Source of the DNA: Kordiimonadaceae bacterium
GTDB taxonomy: Bacteria; Pseudomonadota; Alphaproteobacteria; Sphingomonadales; Emcibacteraceae
Assembly (NCBI GenBank): GCA_018699075.1
Contig: JABIPV010000228.1
Span: 1 to 16,623, forward strand
Direction of reading: 5' to 3'
DNA length: 16,623 nt
Shown here: one piece after another, positions 1 to 8,272 of the stretch
How positions within the stretch are numbered: position 1 is the stretch's first letter
Layout of the letters: every line of letters begins with the position of its first letter
Translations under genes and position numbers: made by a program
The notes under the pieces: generated by a model
The model's input: only the letters and a program-made list of their open reading frames with translations
The model's database searches: none
What the model was told of the DNA's origin: nothing

Positions 1-7
1 AAGGAAG
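1..7 (+). promoter_or_regulatory. Ribosome binding site of atpH
   Basis: The purine-rich AAGGAAG at the very start of the window lies 8 bases before the GTG at 16. It is what supports this non-ATG start for the delta subunit. The promoter of the atp operon is not in the window. Confidence 0.75.
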
Positions 8-15
8 ACATCAAA

Positions 16-600
16 GTGTCATCTGAGAATACAGATTATATCGCTTCTGAGAATATTACGCTTTCTGGCCTGGCGGGTCGTTATGCGGTAGCATTATTCG
101 AACTCGCGGTAGAAGAAAAAACACTTGATCAAGTAGCGATTAATTTAAATTCATTGAGCGAACTTCTAAACAGTTGCTCTGAACTTAAAATGCTAACGAC
201 AAGTCCTGTAATTTCCCGTACTAATCAAGCAACAGCAATGACTGCGGTTATTAAGGCTGCTGGTTTTACGAAGACAGTTGAAAATTTCATCGGTGTGGTT
301 ACAGCCAACCGACGTTTAGATCAATTGGGTAATATAATTAACGAATTTAACAGATACTTATCTCACCACCGTGGTGAAGTTAACGCGTCTGTTGTGACGG
401 CTTTTAAGCTTGATAAAAAACAACTTGATGCACTCAGCAAAAAGTTAAAATCTATGGTTGGCAGTGATGTTAATGTGGAAACTGAAGTAGACGAAGACTT
501 GCTTGGTGGCATGGTCGTTCGCATTGGTTCTCGTATGATCGACTCATCCCTAAAAACTAAACTTGCTAATCTTGAAGCAACAATGAAAGAGGTTGGATAA
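16..600 (+). CDS. atpH: F1 ATP synthase delta subunit
   Basis: Delta (OSCP-like) subunit of the F1Fo ATP synthase, which joins the top of the F1 hexamer to the peripheral b stalk at the inner membrane. The protein has 194 residues, slightly longer than the roughly 177-residue E. coli form because of about 15 extra N-terminal residues before the conserved GRYAVALFELA helix (21-31). The C-terminal family signature LLGGMVVRIGSRMIDSS is at 162-178. The start is GTG at 16, backed by a ribosome binding site 8 bases upstream. The gene is first of the atpHAGDC set seen here, and its TAA overlaps the atpA ATG by one base (TAATG), indicating translational coupling. Identification is firm from motif and context. 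The genes for the Fo sector are not adjacent, as is usual in Alphaproteobacteria. Confidence 0.96.
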   Translation: MSSENTDYIASENITLSGLAGRYAVALFELAVEEKTLDQVAINLNSLSELLNSCSELKMLTTSPVISRTNQATAMTAVIKAAGFTKTVENFIGVVTANRRLDQLGNIINEFNRYLSHHRGEVNASVVTAFKLDKKQLDALSKKLKSMVGSDVNVETEVDEDLLGGMVVRIGSRMIDSSLKTKLANLEATMKEVG

Positions 601-2129
601 TGGACATCCGTGCAGCGGAAATTTCCAAAATTTTGAAAGAGCAAATCGCTAATTTCGGTGATGAAGCTGAAGTATCAGAAGTTGGTAAAGTTCTATCAGT
701 AGGTGATGGTATCGCCCGCGTATATGGTCTGGATAATGTACAGGCTGGTGAAATGGTTGAATCCCCGGGCAATGTCCGTGGAATGGCTCTTAACCTTGAA
801 GCTGACAACGTTGGTGTTGTTATCTTTGGTTCTGACAGTAACATTAAAGAAGGCGACACAGTTAAACGTCTTGGTACTATTGTGGATGTGCCTGTTGGTA
901 AAGGTCTACTTGGTCGCGTTGTTGACGCACTTGGTAACCCTATCGACGGTAAAGGCCCGATTACGGACGTAACACGTCAACGTGTTGAAGTTAAAGCGCC
1001 TGGTATTATCCCTCGTAAATCTGTGCATGAGCCAGTTCAAACTGGCCTTAAAGCGATTGACGCACTTGTGCCGGTTGGACGTGGACAACGTGAACTTATT
1101 ATTGGTGACCGTCAAACTGGTAAAACAGCCGTAGCGATCGATACTTTCCTTAATCAGAAAGAAGTCAACGCCGGTGATGATGAAAGCAAAAAGCTTTATT
1201 GTATTTATGTAGCGGTTGGCCAAAAGCGTTCAACAGTTGCTCAAATCGTGAAAACACTTGAAGAGCGTGGCGCCATGGAATATTCCATCGTAGTTGCTGC
1301 GACAGCTTCTGAGCCTGCACCTATGCAGTTCCTTGCTCCATATACTGGTACAGCAATGGGCGAATTCTTCCGTGATAACGGAATGCATGGTTTGATCGTT
1401 CATGATGACCTTTCAAAACAAGCGGTTGCTTACCGTCAAATGTCACTTCTACTTCGTCGTCCACCGGGACGTGAAGCGTATCCTGGTGACGTATTCTATC
1501 TTCATTCACGCTTGTTAGAACGTGCGGCGAAGATGGGTGATGCGGCGGGTAACGGTTCACTTACAGCGCTTCCAATTATTGAAACGCAAGCCGGTGACGT
1601 ATCTGCTTATATTCCAACAAACGTGATCTCTATTACAGATGGTCAGATTTTCTTGGAAACTGAACTTTTCTACCAAGGTATTCGTCCAGCGATTAACGTG
1701 GGTCTATCTGTGTCTCGTGTGGGATCAGCGGCTCAAGTAAAAGCGATGAAACAAGTATCTGGATCGATTAAACTTGAACTTGCTCAATACCGTGAAATGG
1801 CAGCTTTTGCGCAGTTCGGTTCTGACCTTGATGCGTCAACACAGCAACTACTCAATCGCGGTGCGCGTCTTACTGAACTTTTGAAACAAGCTCAATATTC
1901 ACCAATGTCAGTAGCGGAACAGGTTGTTTCAATCTTTGCTGGTGTTAACGGATATTTGGACAAAATTAAGGTTACTGATGTAACTCGTTTTGAACAGGCG
2001 TTGATTTCTGAAATGCACTCAAACAATAAGGGTGTTATGGATACGATTACTGCAGAAGGTAAAATTTCTGACGATACAACAGCAACACTTAAAGATGTTA
2101 TCGGTAAATTTGCCGCTAATTTTGTTTAA
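600..2129 (+). CDS. atpA: F1 ATP synthase alpha subunit
   Basis: Non-catalytic nucleotide-binding alpha subunit of F1; three copies alternate with beta in the hexamer. Of 509 residues, the normal family length, the N-terminal beta-barrel covers about 25-95, the nucleotide-binding domain about 95-380 and the helical bundle the remainder. The P-loop GDRQTGKT is at 169-176. The alpha/beta signature PAINVGLSVS is at 363-372, followed directly by Arg373, which aligns with the arginine finger (E. coli alpha Arg373) that contributes to catalysis at the beta site. The ATG shares its A with the atpH stop codon, so expression is probably coupled to atpH. No damage or anomaly is visible. Confidence 0.98.
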   Translation: MDIRAAEISKILKEQIANFGDEAEVSEVGKVLSVGDGIARVYGLDNVQAGEMVESPGNVRGMALNLEADNVGVVIFGSDSNIKEGDTVKRLGTIVDVPVGKGLLGRVVDALGNPIDGKGPITDVTRQRVEVKAPGIIPRKSVHEPVQTGLKAIDALVPVGRGQRELIIGDRQTGKTAVAIDTFLNQKEVNAGDDESKKLYCIYVAVGQKRSTVAQIVKTLEERGAMEYSIVVAATASEPAPMQFLAPYTGTAMGEFFRDNGMHGLIVHDDLSKQAVAYRQMSLLLRRPPGREAYPGDVFYLHSRLLERAAKMGDAAGNGSLTALPIIETQAGDVSAYIPTNVISITDGQIFLETELFYQGIRPAINVGLSVSRVGSAAQVKAMKQVSGSIKLELAQYREMAAFAQFGSDLDASTQQLLNRGARLTELLKQAQYSPMSVAEQVVSIFAGVNGYLDKIKVTDVTRFEQALISEMHSNNKGVMDTITAEGKISDDTTATLKDVIGKFAANFV

Positions 2130-2157
2130 AGCATTTGAAACCATAGGATAAGTCATT

Positions 2158-3036
2158 ATGGCTAACCTCAAAGACCTCAGAAACCGAATTGCAAGTGTGA
2201 CTTCGACGCAGAAGATCACAAAAGCAATGAAAATGGTCTCTGCATCAAAGCTTAAAAGAGCGCAGGAGGCGGCGGAAGCGGCGCGTCCTTACGCAGAACG
2301 TATGGAAAATGTGTTATCTTCTCTTGCTTCAAGCATGAAGGGACAAACAGGCGGACCAAAACTTTTAGCGGGTACAGGCAGTGACCAGAAACACTTGGTT
2401 GTTGTTGCCACATCTGAACGCGGGTTGTGTGGTGGATTTAATACAAATATCGTTAAAGCGTCAAAACTTAAAATCAACGCTCTTATCAATGAAGGTAAAG
2501 ATGTTACAATCATTACTATTGGTAAAAAAGGGGCCGCGGTTTTAAAACGTGATTATTCAAATAAAATGATCGAACATTTTGATATGTCACATGTTAAAAA
2601 ATTAAGTTTTGATGATGCTTCTCCTATTTCAACTCGTTTGATTGAAATGTATGAAGCGGGTGATTTTGATGTTTGTACACTTTTCTTTGCTAAATTTGTC
2701 AACGTTCTTACTCAAGTAGTAACACCATTACAGCTTATTCCAGCTTCTATAAACGAAGAAGGCGGCAGCGACCTTGGTAATGCTTGTTATGATTATGAGC
2801 CAGATGAAAGTGAAATTTTGGAAAACCTACTCCCACGTAATGTTGGTGTACAGCTTTTCCGCGCGTTACTTGAAAACGCAGCCAGTGAACAGGGTTCTCG
2901 TATGACAGCGATGGATAGTGCGACCCGTAATGCTGGTGATATGATTGATAGCTTGCGTACAACGTATAACCGTTCGCGTCAGGCTGTGATTACGAACGAA
3001 TTGATTGAAATTATTTCGGGCGCGGAAGCGCTTTAA
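2158..3036 (+). CDS. atpG: F1 ATP synthase gamma subunit
   Basis: Gamma subunit, the central rotor shaft that turns inside the alpha3beta3 hexamer and couples proton flow through Fo to ATP synthesis. The 292 residues include the strongly conserved N-terminal coiled-coil helix (residues 2-36, containing TSTQKITKAMKMVSASKLK) and the C-terminal signature helix ITNELIEIISGAEAL at 278-292. The middle is a Rossmann-like domain. AGGA at 2145-2148 lies 9 bases before the ATG. It sits 28 bases after atpA and 52 bases before atpD, in the standard F1 order. Intact and ordinary. Confidence 0.97.
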   Translation: MANLKDLRNRIASVTSTQKITKAMKMVSASKLKRAQEAAEAARPYAERMENVLSSLASSMKGQTGGPKLLAGTGSDQKHLVVVATSERGLCGGFNTNIVKASKLKINALINEGKDVTIITIGKKGAAVLKRDYSNKMIEHFDMSHVKKLSFDDASPISTRLIEMYEAGDFDVCTLFFAKFVNVLTQVVTPLQLIPASINEEGGSDLGNACYDYEPDESEILENLLPRNVGVQLFRALLENAASEQGSRMTAMDSATRNAGDMIDSLRTTYNRSRQAVITNELIEIISGAEAL

Positions 3037-3088
3037 TATAGATTAAAAGATTGAAGCGGGTATTTAAGCCCCGGGAGTTAATAAAATT

Positions 3089-4513
3089 ATGACTACAGTA
3101 AATAAAGGCCACGTAGTACAGGTTATTGGAGCGGTTGTTGACGTTAAGTTTGACGGTGAGCTTCCAGCGATTTTGTCTGCGCTAGAACTTGATAATAATG
3201 GTAACCGATTGGTGCTTGAAGTAGCGCAGCATCTTGGTGAAAATACAGTGCGTACAATCGCGATGGACAGTTCAGACGGACTTGTTCGCGGTATGCCGGT
3301 AAGAGATACGGGTTCACAAATTTCTGTGCCTGTTGGTCCTAAAACACTTGGACGCATCATGAACGTGATTGGTGAGCCAATTGATGAGCGTGGTCCGATT
3401 GGTCACACTGAAGTTGCTCCAATTCATGCGGAAGCACCTGAATTTGTTGATCAGTCAACAGAATCAGAAATTCTTGTAACAGGGATTAAAGTGGTTGACT
3501 TGCTTGCGCCTTACGCAAAGGGTGGTAAAATTGGTCTGTTCGGTGGCGCAGGTGTTGGTAAAACAGTGCTAATCATGGAACTTATCAACAACATCGCCAT
3601 CGGTTCTGGTGGTTATTCAGTATTCGCGGGTGTTGGTGAGCGAACACGTGAAGGTAACGATCTTTATCATGAAATGATTGAGAGTAAAGTTATTGACCTT
3701 GAAGGCGACGGTTCAAAAGTGGCGCTTATTTACGGTCAAATGAATGAGCCTCCTGGAGCGCGTGCTCGTGTGGCTCTATCTGGCCTTACTGTTGCGGAAT
3801 ATTTCCGTGATGTTGAAAACCAAGATGTGCTTTTCTTTGTGGATAATATTTTCCGCTTTACACAAGCGGGTGCTGAAGTGTCAGCGCTTCTTGGCCGTAT
3901 TCCTTCTGCGGTGGGTTACCAACCGACGTTAGCAACAGACATGGGTACGCTTCAAGAACGTATTACATCAACAAGCAAAGGTTCGATTACATCTGTGCAA
4001 GCTATTTATGTGCCTGCCGATGACTTGACCGATCCGGCTCCTGCTGCTTCGTTTGCTCATTTGGATGCGACAACAGTTCTTAACCGTGCGATTTCAGAAA
4101 AAGGTATTTATCCTGCTGTGGATCCGCTCGATTCAACATCACGCATTCTTTCTGCTGAAGTTGTTGGTGAAGAGCATTATAATATTGCCCGTGAAGTTCA
4201 AGAAATTCTACAAAAATATAAATCACTTCAAGACATCATTGCTATTCTTGGTATGGATGAACTTTCAGAAGACGATAAACTTGTGGTATCACGTGCGCGT
4301 AAAGTTGAGCGCTTCATGTCACAGCCTTTCCATGTTGCTGAAGTATTCACCAACATGCCTGGTAAGTTTGTTGCTTTAGATGACACAATTCGTAGCTTTA
4401 AAGAGATCGTTAATGGTGACCATGATGATCTTCCTGAAGCAGCCTTCCTTATGGTTGGCGGTATTGATGAAGCGATTGAAAAAGCTAAGAAAATGGCTGC
4501 AGCTGCAGCTTAA
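3089..4513 (+). CDS. atpD: F1 ATP synthase beta subunit
   Basis: Catalytic beta subunit of F1, which makes or hydrolyses ATP at the alpha/beta interface. The 474 residues match the alphaproteobacterial length. Visible elements are the P-loop GGAGVGKT at 152-159, the catalytic glutamate Glu184 in GVGERTREGNDLY, the Walker B strand LFFVDNIFRF with Asp252, the signature PAVDPLDSTS at 342-351, and the hinge motif DELSEDD at 390-396, a one-letter variant of the usual DELSEED. The start ATG is preceded by GGGAG at 3073-3077, 11 bases upstream. It follows atpG and is followed 20 bases later by atpC. All catalytic residues are present. Confidence 0.98.
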   Translation: MTTVNKGHVVQVIGAVVDVKFDGELPAILSALELDNNGNRLVLEVAQHLGENTVRTIAMDSSDGLVRGMPVRDTGSQISVPVGPKTLGRIMNVIGEPIDERGPIGHTEVAPIHAEAPEFVDQSTESEILVTGIKVVDLLAPYAKGGKIGLFGGAGVGKTVLIMELINNIAIGSGGYSVFAGVGERTREGNDLYHEMIESKVIDLEGDGSKVALIYGQMNEPPGARARVALSGLTVAEYFRDVENQDVLFFVDNIFRFTQAGAEVSALLGRIPSAVGYQPTLATDMGTLQERITSTSKGSITSVQAIYVPADDLTDPAPAASFAHLDATTVLNRAISEKGIYPAVDPLDSTSRILSAEVVGEEHYNIAREVQEILQKYKSLQDIIAILGMDELSEDDKLVVSRARKVERFMSQPFHVAEVFTNMPGKFVALDDTIRSFKEIVNGDHDDLPEAAFLMVGGIDEAIEKAKKMAAAAA

Positions 4514-4533
4514 TTTAAAAGGACTTAATTGGC

Positions 4534-4947
4534 ATGGCCGATAAACTTCATTTTGAACTGGTTTCACCAGCTAAACTTCTAAAATCAACGGATGTTGATA
4601 TGGTTGTTGTGCCGGGCACTGAAGGTGACTTTGGTGTAATGCCACTCCATGCACCAGTCGTTTCAACATTGCGTACTGGTATTATTGAAGTACATAACGC
4701 GGGTGATGATACAGAAAAACTTCTTGTTGTAGGTGGATTTGCTGAAGTGAATGCAGAAGGTCTTACAATTCTTGCTGAACTTGCAACGCCGTTATTAGAA
4801 GTGGATCAAGCCGCTTATGAAGCTGAGCTTAAAAATTTAGAAGAAGATGTAACGGATGCCAAAGATGAGCTTGAAAAAAGCCGTGCTGAAAAGGCACGTG
4901 ATCAAGTTCAATCTATTTTAGAAGTGCTTGGTCACGAAGCCGCATAA
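4534..4947 (+). CDS. atpC: F1 ATP synthase epsilon subunit
   Basis: Epsilon subunit of the F1 central stalk. It binds gamma and the c-ring and, in many bacteria, inhibits ATP hydrolysis through its C-terminal helices. The 137 residues comprise the N-terminal beta sandwich (about 1-85, with the family motif VPGTEGDFGVMPLHAP at 26-41) and a charged helical C-terminal part (about 89-133), so the potentially regulatory helical domain is retained. AAAAGGA at 4517-4523 precedes the ATG by 10 bases. It is the last gene of the operon, and a strong hairpin terminator begins 17 bases after its stop codon. Confidence 0.95.
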   Translation: MADKLHFELVSPAKLLKSTDVDMVVVPGTEGDFGVMPLHAPVVSTLRTGIIEVHNAGDDTEKLLVVGGFAEVNAEGLTILAELATPLLEVDQAAYEAELKNLEEDVTDAKDELEKSRAEKARDQVQSILEVLGHEAA

Positions 4948-4964
4948 CGCTTTTCAAAAGAATT

Positions 4965-5006
4965 AAAAAAACCCCCGCGAAGATTTATCCTCGCGGGGGT
5001 TTTTTT
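4965..5006. terminator. Bidirectional intrinsic terminator between convergent operons
   Basis: A perfect 9-bp GC-rich stem, CCCCCGCGA (4972-4980) with TCGCGGGGG (4991-4999), closes a 10-base loop. It is flanked by seven A on the left (4965-4971) and seven T on the right (5000-5006), which extend the pairing. Read on plus it gives a hairpin plus U-tract 17 bases after atpC. Read on minus it gives the same structure 11 bases after the stop of the PHP-domain gene. One element therefore most likely ends both convergent transcripts. Confidence 0.95.
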
Positions 5007-5017
5007 ATTGTTTAATT

Positions 5018-6076
5018 TTATGGAGCAGGGTTAAAAACAGGTTGTCCCCATGCATAATATTCTTCAAATCCCCCTTCGGAAATGGCGCGTGTAAAGGTGA
5101 CTTTTACACGCAAATAAAGCATGGATTCTTCAACATCATAACTCGCATTATTGCCAGTTGAAGTCTTTAAAATTTTACCTTCTGGGCCAATATATTCAAT
5201 GCGGAAACCTTCTTTGCTATCTTTAATATATTTCCCACGAAGTACGGTTGATTTTAGGGCGTCGGCGGTTTTTATTGGGTCAACAGAGACAGAATATTTA
5301 TTTGAACTGCTTTCAATGGTTTTTAGAAAAACCCCACTGCTGGCATAAAAGTCACCATCTAACATGGCTTTGGTCATTGCCTCTGGTGTGAGGGTATCAG
5401 ATTTGACCATCACCCATCCACGTCCTGGATTTGACATGTTGGGGGACATAGTTTGAAATTGATGAGCATCATCTGAAGAAACGCCGTAAATCTTCATTCC
5501 GTGACTTAAAAGATCATCCCACATAACTTCTGTTGAAACATGATCCTCGTTGCCAAAATTATGAACGTCATTATGGCCGTTATAAAGCTCAAACATATAT
5601 AGATTATGAGTGCCCAATATATCGCTTGCTCGAATTGCATATTCAAAGTTCGGATGGTTGAGGATGGTTGTCCCGCCGTGGGTATGGGTTCCGTCAACGT
5701 GATATTGAATTGATTCAGTGGTCGTGCGTGTTTCATCAGTATTCCAAGGAACCAAATCTTTTATGTTCATCGCTGTTGTGTGCACCACATGACTATCATC
5801 TGTAACTTCTTCACCCGGGATAAGGATAAAATCCTCTCGCCTCCCTTCGGGTAATGCTACAGTTGCCGGATCTATAAATTTATTATGCTCACTTAAGATC
5901 AGGAAATTATAATCTCGATCAAGATACCATTTTGCCACTTCGTCTGGCGTGGTATCCGCATGACCACTTAATGTAGTGTGTACATGGGTATTGCCTCTAT
6001 ACCATTTATCAGCGGCGAATGCCTCTAATGTTGATAATGATAAGATTGATGCAATTATCAATGATTGTTTGAGCAT
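5018..6076 (-). CDS. Exported PHP-domain metallohydrolase (CehA/McbA-like)
   Basis: A 352-residue protein with a clear signal peptide: positively charged start, hydrophobic 5-16, likely cleavage after AFA at about 21. It should act in the periplasm or outside. The mature part is a PHP-type metal-dependent hydrolase fold resembling the CehA/McbA group. Visible metal-ligand candidates are HVH at 31-33 with Asp41, SEHN at 62-65, GEE at 88-90 followed by His97 and His99, NHPN at 140-143, and SDDAH at 201-205. The C-terminal third (about 250-352) is probably a beta-rich accessory domain. The start ATG has AGAGGG at 6085-6090, 8 bases upstream. The gene lies 19 bases after a membrane-protein gene, so it is probably co-transcribed with it and is the last gene before the shared terminator. 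The substrate is unknown; a phosphoester or related ester is a family-level guess. Confidence 0.75.
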   Translation of the reverse strand: MLKQSLIIASILSLSTLEAFAADKWYRGNTHVHTTLSGHADTTPDEVAKWYLDRDYNFLILSEHNKFIDPATVALPEGRREDFILIPGEEVTDDSHVVHTTAMNIKDLVPWNTDETRTTTESIQYHVDGTHTHGGTTILNHPNFEYAIRASDILGTHNLYMFELYNGHNDVHNFGNEDHVSTEVMWDDLLSHGMKIYGVSSDDAHQFQTMSPNMSNPGRGWVMVKSDTLTPEAMTKAMLDGDFYASSGVFLKTIESSSNKYSVSVDPIKTADALKSTVLRGKYIKDSKEGFRIEYIGPEGKILKTSTGNNASYDVEESMLYLRVKVTFTRAISEGGFEEYYAWGQPVFNPAP

Positions 6077-6095
6077 GAGTTTTTCCCTCTACGTA

Positions 6096-6959
6096 TTATG
6101 GTTTTATATAATCTTCCCCGCCACAATGGCGATAAAATGAAGAACACTGAGAACTAAGAGCCCCAAGAGGTAGCGTTATTACCGGAGCCAATACAAATAT
6201 ATGAATATAAGTAGTCGTTCTAAGTATTTCACCGGAATAAAATAAATCAATAGAAAAAATAAATTGGTAAAGAGCAAGGCTCACGAAAGTAATGATAATG
6301 ATAGGTATAAGAATAGCCATAAAGCTGCAAAACATTCGCAATGTATTTTTTTCTGTTAATTTCCATGACGTTAAAAGACCCATACGTTTGCCAATACTAC
6401 GTGAGCATATGGCTAAACTAAACCTTAGAAATAGAAAATAAATTAGTAGGCCCGTTAAGCTTACAATTGAAGCATACCTGAAATATTCATTATCATTAAG
6501 TTCTAGAAAATTGGTAAGGCTATCATCAAGGGCAAATAGTTCGATTGTAAATGATAAAGTCATCATTAGTATCAGCGCAAACGTGACACAAATGCCTATT
6601 AAGAAAAGAACCTTAAACATCATTACTAAGCTTCGGGTTAGGATCGGCCAAATTTTTCGCCGCCACAGGTGCTCAGGACCTAATAAATATAATCGGTGCC
6701 ATAATATGAAACATGGGATGCCCCACAAATATGTAGTAAAAATAAACAGTATAAATGCAAGGTTATACCCTTCAGGCACCATTTCAAGTGATGTACGGGG
6801 TAAGAAAAAAGGATCTAATAAACCTAGAATACCTACTAATGAAAAAGGAAGGAACGCCAAATACGAAATAAAAACGTGGTTTACCTTGAAGCGCCATAAA
6901 CATGAATAAGCGTCCCGTAAACTGGTATTAATGCATAATTTGGAACATTCTTTGTTCAT
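6096..6959 (-). CDS. Six-helix integral membrane protein, function unknown
   Basis: A 287-residue protein that I do not recognise. Hydrophobic segments lie at about 27-48, 66-90, 110-138, 161-182, 208-232 and 250-272, giving six probable membrane helices and both ends in the cytoplasm. No catalytic motif is evident. It shares a framework with the protein encoded just upstream: DAY at 16-18 in both, HRLYLLGPEHLW (88-99) against FRLYMFGDKELF, and APVITLPLGAL (258-268) against APINLLPFALQ. The two are therefore probably diverged duplicates. The ATG begins one base after the upstream stop codon and has only a weak ribosome binding site, suggesting translational coupling. The base composition is visibly more AT-rich than in rppH, partly because of hydrophobic codons. 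It has several cysteines (residues 5, 9, 20, 83, 124, 185, 211, 272, 279), unlike its partner. Confidence 0.8.
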   Translation of the reverse strand: MNKECSKLCINTSLRDAYSCLWRFKVNHVFISYLAFLPFSLVGILGLLDPFFLPRTSLEMVPEGYNLAFILFIFTTYLWGIPCFILWHRLYLLGPEHLWRRKIWPILTRSLVMMFKVLFLIGICVTFALILMMTLSFTIELFALDDSLTNFLELNDNEYFRYASIVSLTGLLIYFLFLRFSLAICSRSIGKRMGLLTSWKLTEKNTLRMFCSFMAILIPIIIITFVSLALYQFIFSIDLFYSGEILRTTTYIHIFVLAPVITLPLGALSSQCSSFYRHCGGEDYIKP

Positions 6960-6960
6960 T

Positions 6961-7785
6961 TTACACCGTTATATTCCCATCTACATTATGAACATCTGTG
7001 CTACCGGGCACAAGATATTTATAAATTCCAATTCCGGCAGAAGTTTGAAGGGCAAAAGGTAATAAATTAATAGGCGCCACTATAAATGATAAAGCAATAT
7101 GTATGTTGCTATCTGCAATAGTGGTATTGTCTACCAACATCATAACGCCCATTGATATAAGTAATAAGGGAATATAAGCTAAAAAGCCGATTGATAATAA
7201 ATTCCAATTATTATCACGGGTATAATAATAAGCACTTTTCATTGGTAATAATGGATCATTGACGGCAATGCTGACAAATGTTGGTTGCGTGCGCAGTATG
7301 ATGAGAATTAAAAATGCAAAAATTACTGAACTGATGATGGTTGAAATTATTACTCCGCTTGCGGCACTTTCACCGGCAACAGAACCGATAATTGACAACA
7401 TTAACAACATTAATAGGCCGACGCTTAAAAACGCTAGCAAAATTACCATTACGAGAGCAATTGTATAAAGGAATGTTTTTTGGAAAATTTTACCGAGCTC
7501 TATTGGGGTGATTTTAAAAAGCTCCTTATCACCAAACATATATAAGCGAAACAGGAAGATGCTCAACAGTAGAATAAAAGCCAATGTGATAAGTAGAAAA
7601 GTTATTAGGCCAAGTGATAATGGTTGATTTTGACTAATGGTAATCGGAAATAGATATCTGGCAATAAATAATGGAAACATAACCAGATATGATAAAATCA
7701 GGAATGGTTTTATATGGGATAAAAGATTTTTATAGGCATCCTTTAAGATTTTACTTACAGAGAGTTTTTTATTAATATCATCCAT
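6961..7785 (-). CDS. Six-helix integral membrane protein, paralogue of next gene
   Basis: A 274-residue protein of unknown function with hydrophobic segments at about 27-47, 58-83, 105-134, 143-164, 196-218 and 228-252. A short amphipathic N-terminal stretch (KLSVSKILKDAYKNLL, 7-22) precedes the first helix. The general look, an N-terminal helix leading into six helices, recalls the membrane domains found in YciC/DUF975-like or glycerophosphodiesterase-associated membrane proteins, but I cannot assign a family. No catalytic residues stand out. It begins 6 bases after the rppH stop and ends one base before the next membrane-protein gene, so it is almost certainly part of the same transcript. 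The ribosome binding site is weak (GCGGAA about 13 bases before ATG). It resembles the following gene product in length, helix number and three aligned motifs. Confidence 0.8.
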   Translation of the reverse strand: MDDINKKLSVSKILKDAYKNLLSHIKPFLILSYLVMFPLFIARYLFPITISQNQPLSLGLITFLLITLAFILLLSIFLFRLYMFGDKELFKITPIELGKIFQKTFLYTIALVMVILLAFLSVGLLMLLMLSIIGSVAGESAASGVIISTIISSVIFAFLILIILRTQPTFVSIAVNDPLLPMKSAYYYTRDNNWNLLSIGFLAYIPLLLISMGVMMLVDNTTIADSNIHIALSFIVAPINLLPFALQTSAGIGIYKYLVPGSTDVHNVDGNITV

Positions 7786-7791
7786 AATGTA

Positions 7792-8259
7792 TTATTCCGC
7801 AAGATAGGCAAATTTATCTGCCAGCGTTTTATAAATATCTTTTTTAAAGGGAACGATCAACGAAGGCAGATCAGCCATATTTGCCCATTTCCATGTCGAA
7901 AATTCAGCATGTTCCGTTTCAATGTTTACGTCACTATCATTTCCGTGAAACCGCATCACATACCATTTCATTGTTTGGCCGCCGTACCGCCCTTTCCATA
8001 CTTTACCATATAAATCATCAGGTAAATCATAAGTAAGCCAGTCTTCAAATTCGGCAATGATTGTTGCATTTTTAATGCCTGTTTCTTCTTCAAGTTCTCG
8101 AACTGCGGCACCTTTGGCGTCTTCACCAACATCGATACCGCCTTGGGGCATTTGCCATGCCTCAACATCCGTATCAATGCGTTTGGCGACAAATACTTGT
8201 CCTTGTTGGTTAAGCAGCATAATGCCGGCGCAGGGGCGGTAGGGTAATTTTTCAGTCAT
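7792..8259 (-). CDS. rppH: RNA pyrophosphohydrolase, Nudix family
   Basis: A Nudix hydrolase that removes pyrophosphate from the 5' end of transcripts, starting RNA decay, and can also act on dinucleoside polyphosphates. It has 155 residues from the ATG at 8259. The Nudix box (G-x5-E-x7-RE-x2-EE-x-G) is complete at 40-62, with catalytic glutamates in RELEEE at 54-59. WQMPQGG at 35-41 and YRPCAGIMLLN at 7-17 are typical of RppH. The frame stays open a further 77 codons upstream, but that part lies inside the deacetylase gene in another frame and has no RppH similarity, so I start at MTEKLPYR. An adjacent in-frame ATG at 8262 is an equal alternative. The start is 13 bases after the deacetylase stop and no clear ribosome binding site is visible, consistent with coupled translation. 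Confidence 0.93.
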   Translation of the reverse strand: MTEKLPYRPCAGIMLLNQQGQVFVAKRIDTDVEAWQMPQGGIDVGEDAKGAAVRELEEETGIKNATIIAEFEDWLTYDLPDDLYGKVWKGRYGGQTMKWYVMRFHGNDSDVNIETEHAEFSTWKWANMADLPSLIVPFKKDIYKTLADKFAYLAE

Positions 8260-8272
8260 CATTTTGTGTGCA

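Noticed and set aside
906..1223. A minus-strand frame of 105 codons inside atpA
   Set aside because: It overlaps the strongly conserved nucleotide-binding domain of AtpA and has no recognisable protein features.
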